Assembly: GCA_031271065.1 (NCBI GenBank)
Contig: JAISWP010000106.1
Span: forward strand, 1 to 12,492
Reading direction: 5' to 3'
From: Synergistaceae bacterium
GTDB lineage: Bacteria > Synergistota > Synergistia > Synergistales > Synergistaceae
DNA: 12,492 bases
Shown: positions 1 through 6,450 of the stretch, piece by piece
Position numbering within the stretch: the stretch's first letter is position 1
Layout of the letters: each line of letters begins with the position of its first letter
The notes under the pieces: model-generated
What the model saw: only the letters and a program-made list of their open reading frames with translations
Database searches by the model: none
Told to the model about the DNA's origin: nothing
Translations under genes and position numbers: made by a program

Positions 1-467
1 CTCACGCGGTCCACAGTCCTTCTGTAGAAATCCTCCGGCAATCCCGGCGGAAGGGAGCCGCCCATGTGAACGGCGGTCGCCCTGAGCACGAGGTGGTCGA
101 GAGTCCGGAAGAAGCGGCACACGGCGTCGTCCGGCGCCTCCGGCCCCTCCTCCATGATCGCCGTCTCGATCTTCTCGGCCGTGTCCTTTACGAACGTGTT
201 GGTCCTGTTCTCGCCCTTGATGTTCACGAAGCTGGTCGTTATGCCGCGCAGGATGAGGTCGTCTTTTATATATCCGCCCGAGTGTCCGGCCAGAAAGCCG
301 GTGGCGACGGAATCATAGCCGAGCTGCTTTAATATGATCGATACGTTTACCCCCCGTCCCCCCGGACTGCGAACGACTTTATTAGAGCGGTACCAGCGCC
401 CGGGTTTGAACTCGTCGACTGTGTAGACCTCGTCCACAGCCGGATTAGGGGTGATAGTCACGATCAT
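1..467 (-). CDS. PfkB-family sugar kinase, 1-phosphofructokinase-like (3' end beyond window)
   Basis: The first 155 residues are visible; the C-terminal half, with the catalytic GAGD-type motif, lies outside the window. The N-terminus MIVTITPNPAVDEVY is the opening of the FruK/LacC branch of the PfkB (ribokinase-like) family. The GG-x-G-x-N signature is seen as GGRGVN at residues 36-41, and GSLPPG at 137-142 matches the substrate-side loop of the family. Members phosphorylate fructose-1-phosphate, tagatose-6-phosphate or similar hexose phosphates with ATP in the cytoplasm; the exact substrate cannot be told from this half. The ATG overlaps the trxB stop as ATGA (464-467). A strong GGGAGGTGG ribosome site sits in the last codons of trxB, so the two are co-transcribed and probably translationally coupled. 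Family assignment is firm, substrate is not. Confidence 0.88.
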   Translation of the reverse strand, partial: MIVTITPNPAVDEVYTVDEFKPGRWYRSNKVVRSPGGRGVNVSIILKQLGYDSVATGFLAGHSGGYIKDDLILRGITTSFVNIKGENRTNTFVKDTAEKIETAIMEEGPEAPDDAVCRFFRTLDHLVLRATAVHMGGSLPPGLPEDFYRRTVDRV

Positions 468-1672
468 GGAGCCACCTCCCTGACAAAATTTATGACGTCG
501 TCAAGGGACGACGCGCCGGCGACCCGCACGGTTACGCCGTCTTTCAGCTCGACAAGGGAGGGCAGTTCGGAAACGCCGAGTTCATCCATCACCCGTCTGC
601 TGCGGTGTGCGTCTATGAAAACTATATGGGCGTGAGACGATTTTTTCCAGTCCTCCGCATCGCGGGCAAGGGATATATGCTCCGGCACTATGCTGCTGGT
701 CAGAAGCGCGTACGCGTGAGGATGCCCGAACAGGGCGTCTTCGAAATATTTAAGATTGGAGATATATTCGTAAGCCGCCATAGCGGCCGCCGCCCCGTCG
801 CCAGCGGCCGTCACCACCTGGCGCAGGAACTTCTCCCGTATGTCCCCGGCGGCGAATACGCCGTCAATTGACGTCTCCATCTTGTCGTCCGTTATTATCC
901 ATCCGGATTTCGATCTCTCGATCGGAGAGCCCTCCAGAAAATCCGCCGTGGGCTTGATTCCAACGAAGATGAATACCCCCTCCGTCAAAATCCGCTTTTT
1001 CTCCCCGGTTCCCAGCCGCGTCACGCGCACTCCCTCCACCATATCCCCGCCGTATATCTCATCCACCACACAGCCCAGCACCGGCTCTATTTTAGTGTTC
1101 GACAGAACCCGCTCGACTATGGACGCGTCGGCGCGGAACTCCTCCCTGCGATGTATGATATAGACGCGGGAGGCGAACTGCGTGAGATATTCCGCCTCCT
1201 CCACCGCCGCGTTGCCGCCGCCTATCACAGCCACCGGAGCGCCGTCGTAAAACGCCCCGTCGCACACGGCGCAGTAGCTGACCCCCTTGCCGAGGAACTT
1301 TTCCTCCCCCTCGCACCCAACTTTGGAGAACTCGGCGCCGGACGCTATTATCAGGGCGTCCGCGGATATCTCCCCCGCGTCCGTCACCACGACCTTGCCG
1401 TCGCGGCCGCCGCGGAGCACGACTCTTTGCACCCCGCAGCTGCGGAACTCCGGGCCGAAAGATTCCGCCTGCTCTCTGAACGCCGCCGCGAGAGCCATGC
1501 CCGTCACGCGCTTAGTCCCTGGGTAGTTTTCCACCTCGGCGGTCGAATTGATCATTCCTCCGTAAAGGCCGCGCTCCAGCACCAGAGTGTCGAGGCCCGC
1601 CCTCCGTCCGTATATCGCGGCCGTGAGGCCCGCGGCCCCGGCTCCTATTATCACAAGCTGCCGGTGTTCCAT
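464..1672 (-). CDS. trxB: Thioredoxin reductase with a C-terminal CxxC-less thioredoxin-like domain
   Basis: Residues 1-310 are a standard low-molecular-weight thioredoxin reductase: FAD-binding GAGAAG at 10-15, redox-active CAVC at 134-137 followed by DG, NADPH-binding GGGNAA at 151-156, HRRxxxR at 174-180, and the late FAD motif GDIR at 276-279. Such enzymes move electrons from NADPH through FAD to thioredoxin in the cytoplasm. The protein is 402 residues, about 90 longer than the usual 310. Residues 313-402 look like a thioredoxin fold: VFIDAHRSRRVMDELGV, then ELPSLVELKDG with the cis-proline position at 371, then a final helix. Where thioredoxin has WCGPC this domain has TSSIVPEH (325-332), so it cannot do dithiol chemistry. 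It may be a docking or regulatory module. A GAGG Shine-Dalgarno sits 8 bases before the ATG. It lies 79 bases after prmC and overlaps the sugar kinase start by 4 bases. Core assignment is very secure. Confidence 0.95.
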   Translation of the reverse strand: MEHRQLVIIGAGAAGLTAAIYGRRAGLDTLVLERGLYGGMINSTAEVENYPGTKRVTGMALAAAFREQAESFGPEFRSCGVQRVVLRGGRDGKVVVTDAGEISADALIIASGAEFSKVGCEGEEKFLGKGVSYCAVCDGAFYDGAPVAVIGGGNAAVEEAEYLTQFASRVYIIHRREEFRADASIVERVLSNTKIEPVLGCVVDEIYGGDMVEGVRVTRLGTGEKKRILTEGVFIFVGIKPTADFLEGSPIERSKSGWIITDDKMETSIDGVFAAGDIREKFLRQVVTAAGDGAAAAMAAYEYISNLKYFEDALFGHPHAYALLTSSIVPEHISLARDAEDWKKSSHAHIVFIDAHRSRRVMDELGVSELPSLVELKDGVTVRVAGASSLDDVINFVREVAP

Positions 1673-1688
1673 GATTGCATCCTCACCT

Positions 1689-1733
1689 CTATTTTTCGCA
1701 ACGGTTACAGCATTTAATAAGTTTCAATTTCAT
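1689..1733 (-). CDS. Possible 14-residue cysteine-rich leader peptide before trxB
   Basis: The AT-rich gap between prmC and trxB contains the short frame MKLKLIKCCNRCEK followed by TAG. It has three cysteines in a CCxxC arrangement. Its stop codon runs directly into the trxB ribosome-binding stretch GAGGTGAGG, so a ribosome finishing here would sit on the trxB initiation region. No good Shine-Dalgarno is seen: the nearest AGGA is about 15 bases from the ATG. A frame of this length can easily occur by chance, so treat it as a candidate for a cysteine- or redox-responsive leader, not as an established gene. Confidence 0.2.
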   Translation of the reverse strand: MKLKLIKCCNRCEK

Positions 1734-1751
1734 TTTTCTTATTTTAGTCCT

Positions 1752-2621
1752 TTATACCCTCTTGCGCCATAGCATAAATCTATCAATCGATCTGTGATCC
1801 GGTAAAATATTCACAAATTCCAGGTCGGGAGCGGTCCGTTCGGCGAGCGCGCGCAGCTCCCGAAGCTGGCCGCCTCCGCCAGTCTCGGCGGCAAGAGGCG
1901 CGCCGGGTTTCATCAGCCCGGGGATCCCCGGCAGCAGTTTCCTGAACACGTCCAGACCGTCCGGCCCTCCGTCGAGGGCCAGACGCGGCTCGTAATCCCT
2001 CACCTGGACCTCCAGGGTCTTTATCGTTTCCGATGGAATATAGGGAGGATTCATCACCACCAGGTCGAGCGAATCCCGCGGGATAATACCTTCAGCCCCG
2101 TCAGGATCCTCGCACTGGATGAACTCTATTCTGCTCTCAACGCCGTGGAGGGCGGCGCTGCGCCGGGCTGTGTCCAATGCGCCGGCGGATACGTCGGCCG
2201 CGTACCCCCGGGAAGAAGGGCGCTCCGCAAGAAGCGTCACGGCGATGCAGCCGCTGCCCGTGCACCAATCGGCGAATACCGCGCCGTCTTTCGTCAGGAG
2301 CCCTGAAGCTATCTCGGCGAGGATCTCGGTCTCCGTCCTCGGTATCAGGACAGAACCGCCGACGATAAAACGCCTCCCGAGAAATATGGCGTCGCCCAGT
2401 ATGTAGGAGAGGGGCTCGCCCGATATTCTCCGGGAGGCGGATTCACGTATCCTCGACTCGATGGGGAAAGATATTCCGCGTTCTGGGTGAGCGTAAAGAG
2501 AGGCGCGCGAGACCCCCAGTATTCCGCCGATTATCCTGTCAGCCTCGAGGAACGGCATGGGAACGCCCGCGGCCTCGAATCGCTTCGAGAGTTCAGCGCG
2601 GACGTCCGCGACCCGCGTCAT
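1752..2621 (-). CDS. prmC: Release factor glutamine methyltransferase PrmC (HemK)
   Basis: This 289-residue protein uses S-adenosylmethionine to N5-methylate the glutamine of the GGQ motif in peptide release factors, which raises termination efficiency. The N-terminal helical domain (about 1-85) includes ISGEPLSYILG, and the family motif LIPRTETE is at 92-99. The SAM-binding loop reads DWCTGSGCIA (118-127), where most family members have DLGTGSGAIA. The catalytic substrate-glutamine motif NPPY is at 191-194, followed by IPS. Length fits the family (about 275-290). It begins 2 bases after the prfA stop and has no obvious ribosome site of its own, so translation probably depends on ribosomes coming from prfA. 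The neighbour prfA encodes its substrate, which makes the assignment secure. Confidence 0.95.
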   Translation of the reverse strand: MTRVADVRAELSKRFEAAGVPMPFLEADRIIGGILGVSRASLYAHPERGISFPIESRIRESASRRISGEPLSYILGDAIFLGRRFIVGGSVLIPRTETEILAEIASGLLTKDGAVFADWCTGSGCIAVTLLAERPSSRGYAADVSAGALDTARRSAALHGVESRIEFIQCEDPDGAEGIIPRDSLDLVVMNPPYIPSETIKTLEVQVRDYEPRLALDGGPDGLDVFRKLLPGIPGLMKPGAPLAAETGGGGQLRELRALAERTAPDLEFVNILPDHRSIDRFMLWRKRV

Positions 2622-2623
2622 CG

Positions 2624-3700
2624 CTACGCGGCGAAGTTTTTCATCTTCTCCGCCTGGTCGGCCATGGACAGGGCTGTTATGAGCTCGTTCATATCGCCGT
2701 TGATTATCAGGTCGAGCTTATGGAGAGTGAGCCCGATCCTGTGATCCGTCACCCTGTTCTGCGGGAAGTTGTATGTGCGGATGCGCTCGGACCTGTCGCC
2801 GGACCCCACCTGCCCCTTGCGTTCGGCAGCCACGGCGTCCTGACGTCTGCGCAGTTCGACGTCGTAGAGCTTTGTGCGGAGGAACTGCATAGCCTTCGCC
2901 CTGTTTTTTATCTGGGAGCGTTCGTCCTGGCAGGTGACGACGACTCCTGTCGGTATATGAGTTATGCGGACGGCGGAGTCGGTCATGTTGACGTGCTGCC
3001 CTCCCGCGCCGCCGGAGCGGTATGTGTCAATTTTCAGGTCCTCCGGCCTTATCTCCACATCCACATCTTCGGCCTCCGGGAGCACCGCCACCGTCGCGGC
3101 CGAGGTGTGGACCCTGCCGCTGGCCTCGGTGACCGGGACCCGCTGCACCCTGTGGACGCCGCTCTCGTATTTCAGCTTGCTGTACGCGCCTTTGGCCTCC
3201 ACCCGGAATATCACTTCCTTGCAGCCGCCCATGCCGGTCTCGCTGGAGTCCAGCATCTCGACGCGCCACCCTTCCAGCTCCGCGTACCTGGTGTACATGC
3301 GGAACAGGTCGGCAGCGAACAGCGCCGCCTCCTCCCCGCCGGAGCCGCCCCGTATCTCGATGACCACGTTTTTGTCGTCGTCTCTGTCCCGCGGCAGAAG
3401 GAGGATGTGGACGCCGCGCTCGATCTCCGGCAGCATCCCCTCCAAGCGCGCCAGTTCCTCCCGGACCATCTCGCGCATAGCTTCGTCGGATTCGTCCGAA
3501 AGTATCTGACGGGATTCCCCGATCTCGCGGCAAACCCTCTTGTACTCGTTATAAGCGTCGATGACCGGCGTCAGTTCGACGTGCTTTTTCCCGAGAGTCT
3601 GCATTTCGGCCGGGTTCGACGCAATATTGGGATCGGCCATACGGCTCTCTATTTCCCTGAAGGTATGCTCGACCTCCTCGAGTTTGCTCCACAGTTCCAT
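2624..3700 (-). CDS. prfA: Peptide chain release factor 1
   Basis: RF1 recognises UAA and UAG stop codons on the ribosome and triggers hydrolysis of the finished peptide. The 358-residue product matches the usual length (about 355-360). The stop-codon-reading PxT tripeptide is PVT at 189-191 within RVQRVPVTEASGR, which distinguishes RF1 from RF2 (SPF). The universal GGQ is at 233-235 within SGGAGGQHVNMTDSAVR; RGGSGGEEA lies at 117-125. The reading frame continues far upstream, but the start is the ATG at 3700: it begins the canonical N-terminal sequence MELWSKLEEVE and is preceded by GAGGTG with a 5-base spacer. It shares one base with the stop of the DUF1385 gene (TGATG) and is followed after 2 bases by prmC, whose product methylates Gln235. 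Confidence 0.97.
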   Translation of the reverse strand: MELWSKLEEVEHTFREIESRMADPNIASNPAEMQTLGKKHVELTPVIDAYNEYKRVCREIGESRQILSDESDEAMREMVREELARLEGMLPEIERGVHILLLPRDRDDDKNVVIEIRGGSGGEEAALFAADLFRMYTRYAELEGWRVEMLDSSETGMGGCKEVIFRVEAKGAYSKLKYESGVHRVQRVPVTEASGRVHTSAATVAVLPEAEDVDVEIRPEDLKIDTYRSGGAGGQHVNMTDSAVRITHIPTGVVVTCQDERSQIKNRAKAMQFLRTKLYDVELRRRQDAVAAERKGQVGSGDRSERIRTYNFPQNRVTDHRIGLTLHKLDLIINGDMNELITALSMADQAEKMKNFAA

Positions 3701-4656
3701 CACTTCACCTCGTCGGATATCTCGTAAGCGGCCGGATTCAAGGCCGCGTCGAGCGACTTTACAGCTACCTCGATCATCGAGGGATCCGGTTCCCGCGTAG
3801 TGAGGTATTGGAGCGACAGCGCCGGCATTATGAGGCATCTGCCCCAGGTGTCCGACTTCGACGCCTCCTTTATTATCTCGTATGAAATCCCCACGACCAC
3901 CGGCAGGAGCAGCACTCTTGCCAGCACCCTCCGCCATATCGGACCGCCCCCGAAGAACGAAAAAATGACTATGCTGACCACCACCGCCACTATGATGAAG
4001 GACGTCCCGCACCTTCTGTGGATGCGGGAGCAGGAGGCGACGCCCTCGGGCGTCAGTTCGGCGCCTGTCTCCCAGGCGTTTATCGTCTTGTGCTCCGCCC
4101 CGTGGTATGCGAACACCCGCCTTATATCTTTCCACATCCCCACGGCCGCGATGTACGCCACGAACACCGCCCCGCGGGCCGCACCCTCCGCCGCGTTTTT
4201 CGCCGCCCCGGAAATATCCGCGTATCTCGCTATCCTGTCCGATATCCATACCGGGAGGGCTATAAAAAGGCCGCCGACCATCACGGCGGCGAAAAGGGCC
4301 GTGCAGAACATCTCGAAAAACGAAAAACTCCCGTCCTCTCCCAGAGCCTGCTCCGCCGAAAAGGACATGGCCTTGAAACCCATCCGCATCATCTCCGCCA
4401 TAGAGGCAAAGCCGCGGATGACAGGAACTTTCCAGAGGCCGCGCTTCTGCCAGCGGGACTCCAGCCAGGACCGGCAGTACATCGTCCCGTCCGGACGCCT
4501 CACCGCGAGCCCCCAGTGCTCAGGGCCTTTCATGAGCACTCCCTCTATCACCGCCTGCCCTCCGACCGGTATGCGGCGCCGCTCGTCCGCGGGCAAAGAC
4601 GCCCACGACTCGAATATATTCGTGAGACAGGCGAGGTAAAACGCGATACGCTTCAT
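3700..4656 (-). CDS. DUF1385 multi-pass membrane protein (YqhQ-like)
   Basis: A 318-residue integral membrane protein of the DUF1385 family. Visible family motifs are GGQAVIEGVLMKGP (32-45), YHGAEHKTINAWE (184-196) and RRCGTSF (214-220). Hydrophobic segments lie near 113-137, 160-175, 219-236 and 244-262. The conserved His/Glu/Cys residues in the loops suggest a metal or catalytic site, but I know no established biochemical function for the family. The frame is open for 27 more codons upstream, but the ATG at 4656 is preferred: GGAGG lies 7 bases before it and overlaps the end of thyX, and the N-terminus then starts MKRIAFYLACL. It overlaps the thyX stop by 4 bases (ATGA) and the prfA start by 1 base. 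Linkage to prfA is commonly seen in Firmicutes-like genomes, hinting at co-expression rather than a proven shared role. Confidence 0.9.
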   Translation of the reverse strand: MKRIAFYLACLTNIFESWASLPADERRRIPVGGQAVIEGVLMKGPEHWGLAVRRPDGTMYCRSWLESRWQKRGLWKVPVIRGFASMAEMMRMGFKAMSFSAEQALGEDGSFSFFEMFCTALFAAVMVGGLFIALPVWISDRIARYADISGAAKNAAEGAARGAVFVAYIAAVGMWKDIRRVFAYHGAEHKTINAWETGAELTPEGVASCSRIHRRCGTSFIIVAVVVSIVIFSFFGGGPIWRRVLARVLLLPVVVGISYEIIKEASKSDTWGRCLIMPALSLQYLTTREPDPSMIEVAVKSLDAALNPAAYEISDEVK

Positions 4657-5348
4657 CGATCTTCCTCCAGAACTTCCTCCAGACTGCCGTACGGTCTCCC
4701 GCACGGTTTGAACTCCCTGCACGGGCCGGAAAGGCACGGCGGCCCGGCGTACTCGAAAAGCTCAGGCGAGGCTTCATGCGCCAGCGCCAGCATACGTCTC
4801 GCGGCGGCCCTTATCTCCCACTGGGCCCTCCGGCAGAGCCTCAGCCCGAAAAAATGCAGGAGTTCGCGGGCATTCATGGTGACCACGATAGAGGTCTCCC
4901 ACCCGTGAGGCAGGATAAAACGGGCGTCCTCCCTGGGGACCCCCAGTTCGACCATCCGTTCGTAGGCGGCATAGGCAATCTCAGCGGTCTCGCGGAAGAT
5001 CCGGGACGCCTCCGCGCTGCTCTCGACCTCCGGAGGCGCTACGCACCGCAGCTCTCCCATCGTCACATACCTCTGGCTCTGCTGGGAATAGCTGGCGAGC
5101 CGGTGTCTGACGAGCTGATGGGTGGCGACCCTGCTCACTCCCTCCACCGCGTAGGTGAACGAGGCGTGCTCGAAGGGGGATAAATGCCCCACGTCCCGGA
5201 GTTTCTTGAGGAAGCGGCGTATATCCGTTCCGTCCAAACCGTCATAAAGGGCGCCGGCGGAGGACGCGCTGTAACAGAGCCTCGCCGAGGCCGCGACGAC
5301 GCGGGCCGGATCGGTGGTGTGCGCTATCAGTTTGACCTCGAGCGGCAT
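4653..5348 (-). CDS. thyX: FAD-dependent thymidylate synthase ThyX
   Basis: ThyX methylates dUMP to dTMP using methylene-tetrahydrofolate and reduced FAD, replacing classical ThyA. The 231-residue protein carries the defining RHRx7S signature: RHR at 81-83 and Ser at 91. Also present are GHLSPFEH at 54-61 and the conserved VVTMNARELLHFFGLRLC block at 155-172 followed by RRAQWEIR. The C-terminus holds three cysteines (205, 210, 216), an arrangement seen in many Clostridia/Thermotoga-type ThyX proteins. GGAGGT sits 5 bases before the ATG. It is the first gene of the left-hand string: the rpmE terminator lies just upstream and the next gene overlaps its stop by 4 bases. Confidence 0.97.
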   Translation of the reverse strand: MPLEVKLIAHTTDPARVVAASARLCYSASSAGALYDGLDGTDIRRFLKKLRDVGHLSPFEHASFTYAVEGVSRVATHQLVRHRLASYSQQSQRYVTMGELRCVAPPEVESSAEASRIFRETAEIAYAAYERMVELGVPREDARFILPHGWETSIVVTMNARELLHFFGLRLCRRAQWEIRAAARRMLALAHEASPELFEYAGPPCLSGPCREFKPCGRPYGSLEEVLEEDR

Positions 5349-5383
5349 GATCTACCTCCGTCGCTTAAAACAGTTCCATGTGT

Positions 5384-5413
5384 CATATATTACCACCATC
5401 CGGCACGCACCAA
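5384..5413 (-). promoter_or_regulatory. Weak candidate promoter for thyX and following genes
   Basis: On the minus strand TTGGTG (5408-5413) is followed after 18 bases by TATATG (5384-5389), about 36 bases before the thyX ATG. The match to a housekeeping sigma-factor promoter is only partial. The position is right, because the rpmE terminator ends here and thyX needs its own start; the -35 element would overlap the terminator T-run. A TAATAT at 5387-5392 is an alternative -10. Confidence 0.3.
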
Positions 5414-5440
5414 AAACCCCTACGCCTCCAGGCATAGGGG
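5412..5440 (-). terminator. Rho-independent terminator after rpmE
   Basis: In the minus-strand transcript CCCCTATGCC and GGCGTAGGGG form a 10-bp stem with one G-U pair and a TGGA loop, followed immediately by TTTTT. It begins about 30 bases after the rpmE stop codon, so it ends the rpmE transcript before thyX. Confidence 0.9.
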
Positions 5441-5470
5441 AAATTCACGATGAGCGGGACGACTTGCGCT

Positions 5471-5704
5471 TTATTCGGCGGCGTCCTTGTTCCTCTGGCC
5501 GTAGTCCACTCCCGCGTATTTCTGCCGGAACTTCTCGAGCCGTCCGGCCTCTATGACGCGCCCTTTCCTGCCCGTGTAGTACGGATGACAGGCGCTGCAG
5601 ACCGCGAGTTTCATATCGGGCTGCGTCGCGCGGGTGACGAACGAACTGCCGCAGGCGCAGACGACTTTGCACTCGACGTATTTCGGATGAATGTCCTTCT
5701 TCAT
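5471..5704 (-). CDS. rpmE: Ribosomal protein bL31, zinc-binding type
   Basis: A 77-residue bL31 of the large ribosomal subunit. The four zinc-ligand cysteines are present: Cys16 and Cys18 (CACGSSF) and Cys36 and Cys39 (CSACHPYYTG). This makes it the C+ form rather than the zinc-independent paralogue. The family blocks MKKDIHPKY at the start and HPYYTGRKG in the middle are clear. The frame is open five codons further, but the start at 5704 gives the canonical N-terminus and lies just after GGAGGT. The gene has its own promoter upstream and its own terminator downstream, so it looks monocistronic. Confidence 0.97.
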   Translation of the reverse strand: MKKDIHPKYVECKVVCACGSSFVTRATQPDMKLAVCSACHPYYTGRKGRVIEAGRLEKFRQKYAGVDYGQRNKDAAE

Positions 5705-5751
5705 TTCTAACACCTCCAATTCCCAGCACGCTTTACAAAATGACGAGGCGT

Positions 5752-5780
5752 ATTATATTACTACAAGCGCCGAACCGCAA
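5752..5780 (-). promoter_or_regulatory. Promoter of rpmE (housekeeping sigma type)
   Basis: On the minus strand TTGCGG (5775-5780) and a perfect TATAAT (5752-5757) are separated by exactly 17 bases. Transcription would start near 5745, leaving a leader of about 40 bases before the rpmE ATG. It lies in an otherwise empty 171-base gap after the prolyl isomerase gene. Confidence 0.75.
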
Positions 5781-5875
5781 GAGAGAAGCGCCGCAAATGT
5801 TTTCGTCGATTTTCACCAACCTGCCGGAGCGAACTCCAAACAGCCTGTCAAGTTATCGGAATATCGCTCTGCGGT

Positions 5876-6448
5876 TTAATTTTTCTCGGTGTCTCCCTCG
5901 ATGGCGATCTTATTGATAACCACTTCGACGACGGGCCTGTCCTGGGGGCCGGTGCGCACCTTGCCTATCGCCCTCACCACGTCCATGCCCTCCGTTACCC
6001 TGCCGAATATGGCGTGTTTTCCGTCCAGCCACGGGGTCGGCGCCAGTGTGATGAAAAACTGCGAGCCCCCTGTGCCGGGTCCGGCGTTCGCCATCGACAA
6101 AATGCCCTCGGAGTCGTGGGCCAGCCCTTCGCCGAATTCGTCGGGAATCTTGTAGCCGGGGCCTCCCGTGCCGGTGCCCGTGGGGTCGCCCCCCTGGATC
6201 ATGAAACCGTCTATGACGCGGTGGAATATCACGCCGTCGTAGAAGTTTCTACCGGCGAGGTCCATGAAACTGCGGCACGTTTTTGGCGCGAGGTCGCTGA
6301 AAAGCTCTACCCTGAAACTGCCCATGGACGTCTCGAACACGGCCGCGGGGCGGGGGGCCGCCGCAGCGAACGCTTTAGCCCCGGACAGGGCAAAAGGAGT
6401 GACCAGGCAAAAGAGCAGTACGACGCAAAACAGGGACGAATATTTCAT
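5876..6448 (-). CDS. Exported cyclophilin-type peptidyl-prolyl cis-trans isomerase
   Basis: A 190-residue cyclophilin that would speed proline isomerisation during protein folding outside the cytoplasm. The catalytic block FHRVIDGFMIQGGD (75-88) holds the active-site Arg77, Phe82 and Gln85. MANAGPGTGGSQFFIT (119-134) and WLDGKHAIFGRV (140-151) complete the fold. The N-terminus is a signal peptide with a long hydrophobic core and an AKAFA site near residue 28; no lipobox cysteine is placed correctly, so a free periplasmic protein is expected. It begins 2 bases after the stop of the large unrecognised exported protein, with a GGAGGG about 12 bases before the ATG inside that gene, so the two are probably co-translated. 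The fold and activity are secure; clients are unknown. Confidence 0.93.
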   Translation of the reverse strand: MKYSSLFCVVLLFCLVTPFALSGAKAFAAAAPRPAAVFETSMGSFRVELFSDLAPKTCRSFMDLAGRNFYDGVIFHRVIDGFMIQGGDPTGTGTGGPGYKIPDEFGEGLAHDSEGILSMANAGPGTGGSQFFITLAPTPWLDGKHAIFGRVTEGMDVVRAIGKVRTGPQDRPVVEVVINKIAIEGDTEKN

Positions 6449-6450
6449 TG

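Noticed and set aside
2720..3727. Long plus-strand open frame of 335 codons opposite prfA
   Set aside because: It is antisense to a secure prfA gene; its residue make-up (rich in His, Arg, Leu, Val) is the usual mirror of GC-rich coding sequence, and no family motif or ribosome site is visible.
3701..4249. N-terminal extension of the prfA frame upstream of ATG 3700
   Set aside because: The extension is Gly/Arg-rich, overlaps the conserved DUF1385 coding sequence, and would give RF1 about 180 residues it never has.
4018..4908. Long plus-strand open frame of 296 codons opposite DUF1385 and thyX
   Set aside because: It spans two well-supported minus-strand genes and shows a low-complexity, Arg/His/Pro-rich translation with no recognisable domain.
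5820..5852. GGAG-TTCG-CTCC hairpin in the gap after the prolyl isomerase gene
   Set aside because: Only a 4-bp core plus a bulged CTG/CAG extension, with no following T-run; too weak to call a terminator.
5825..5853. TTGACA on the minus strand in the same gap, as a -35 element
   Set aside because: A perfect -35 hexamer, but nothing like a -10 lies 16-18 bases downstream (TCCGGC), and the better promoter for rpmE is further on.
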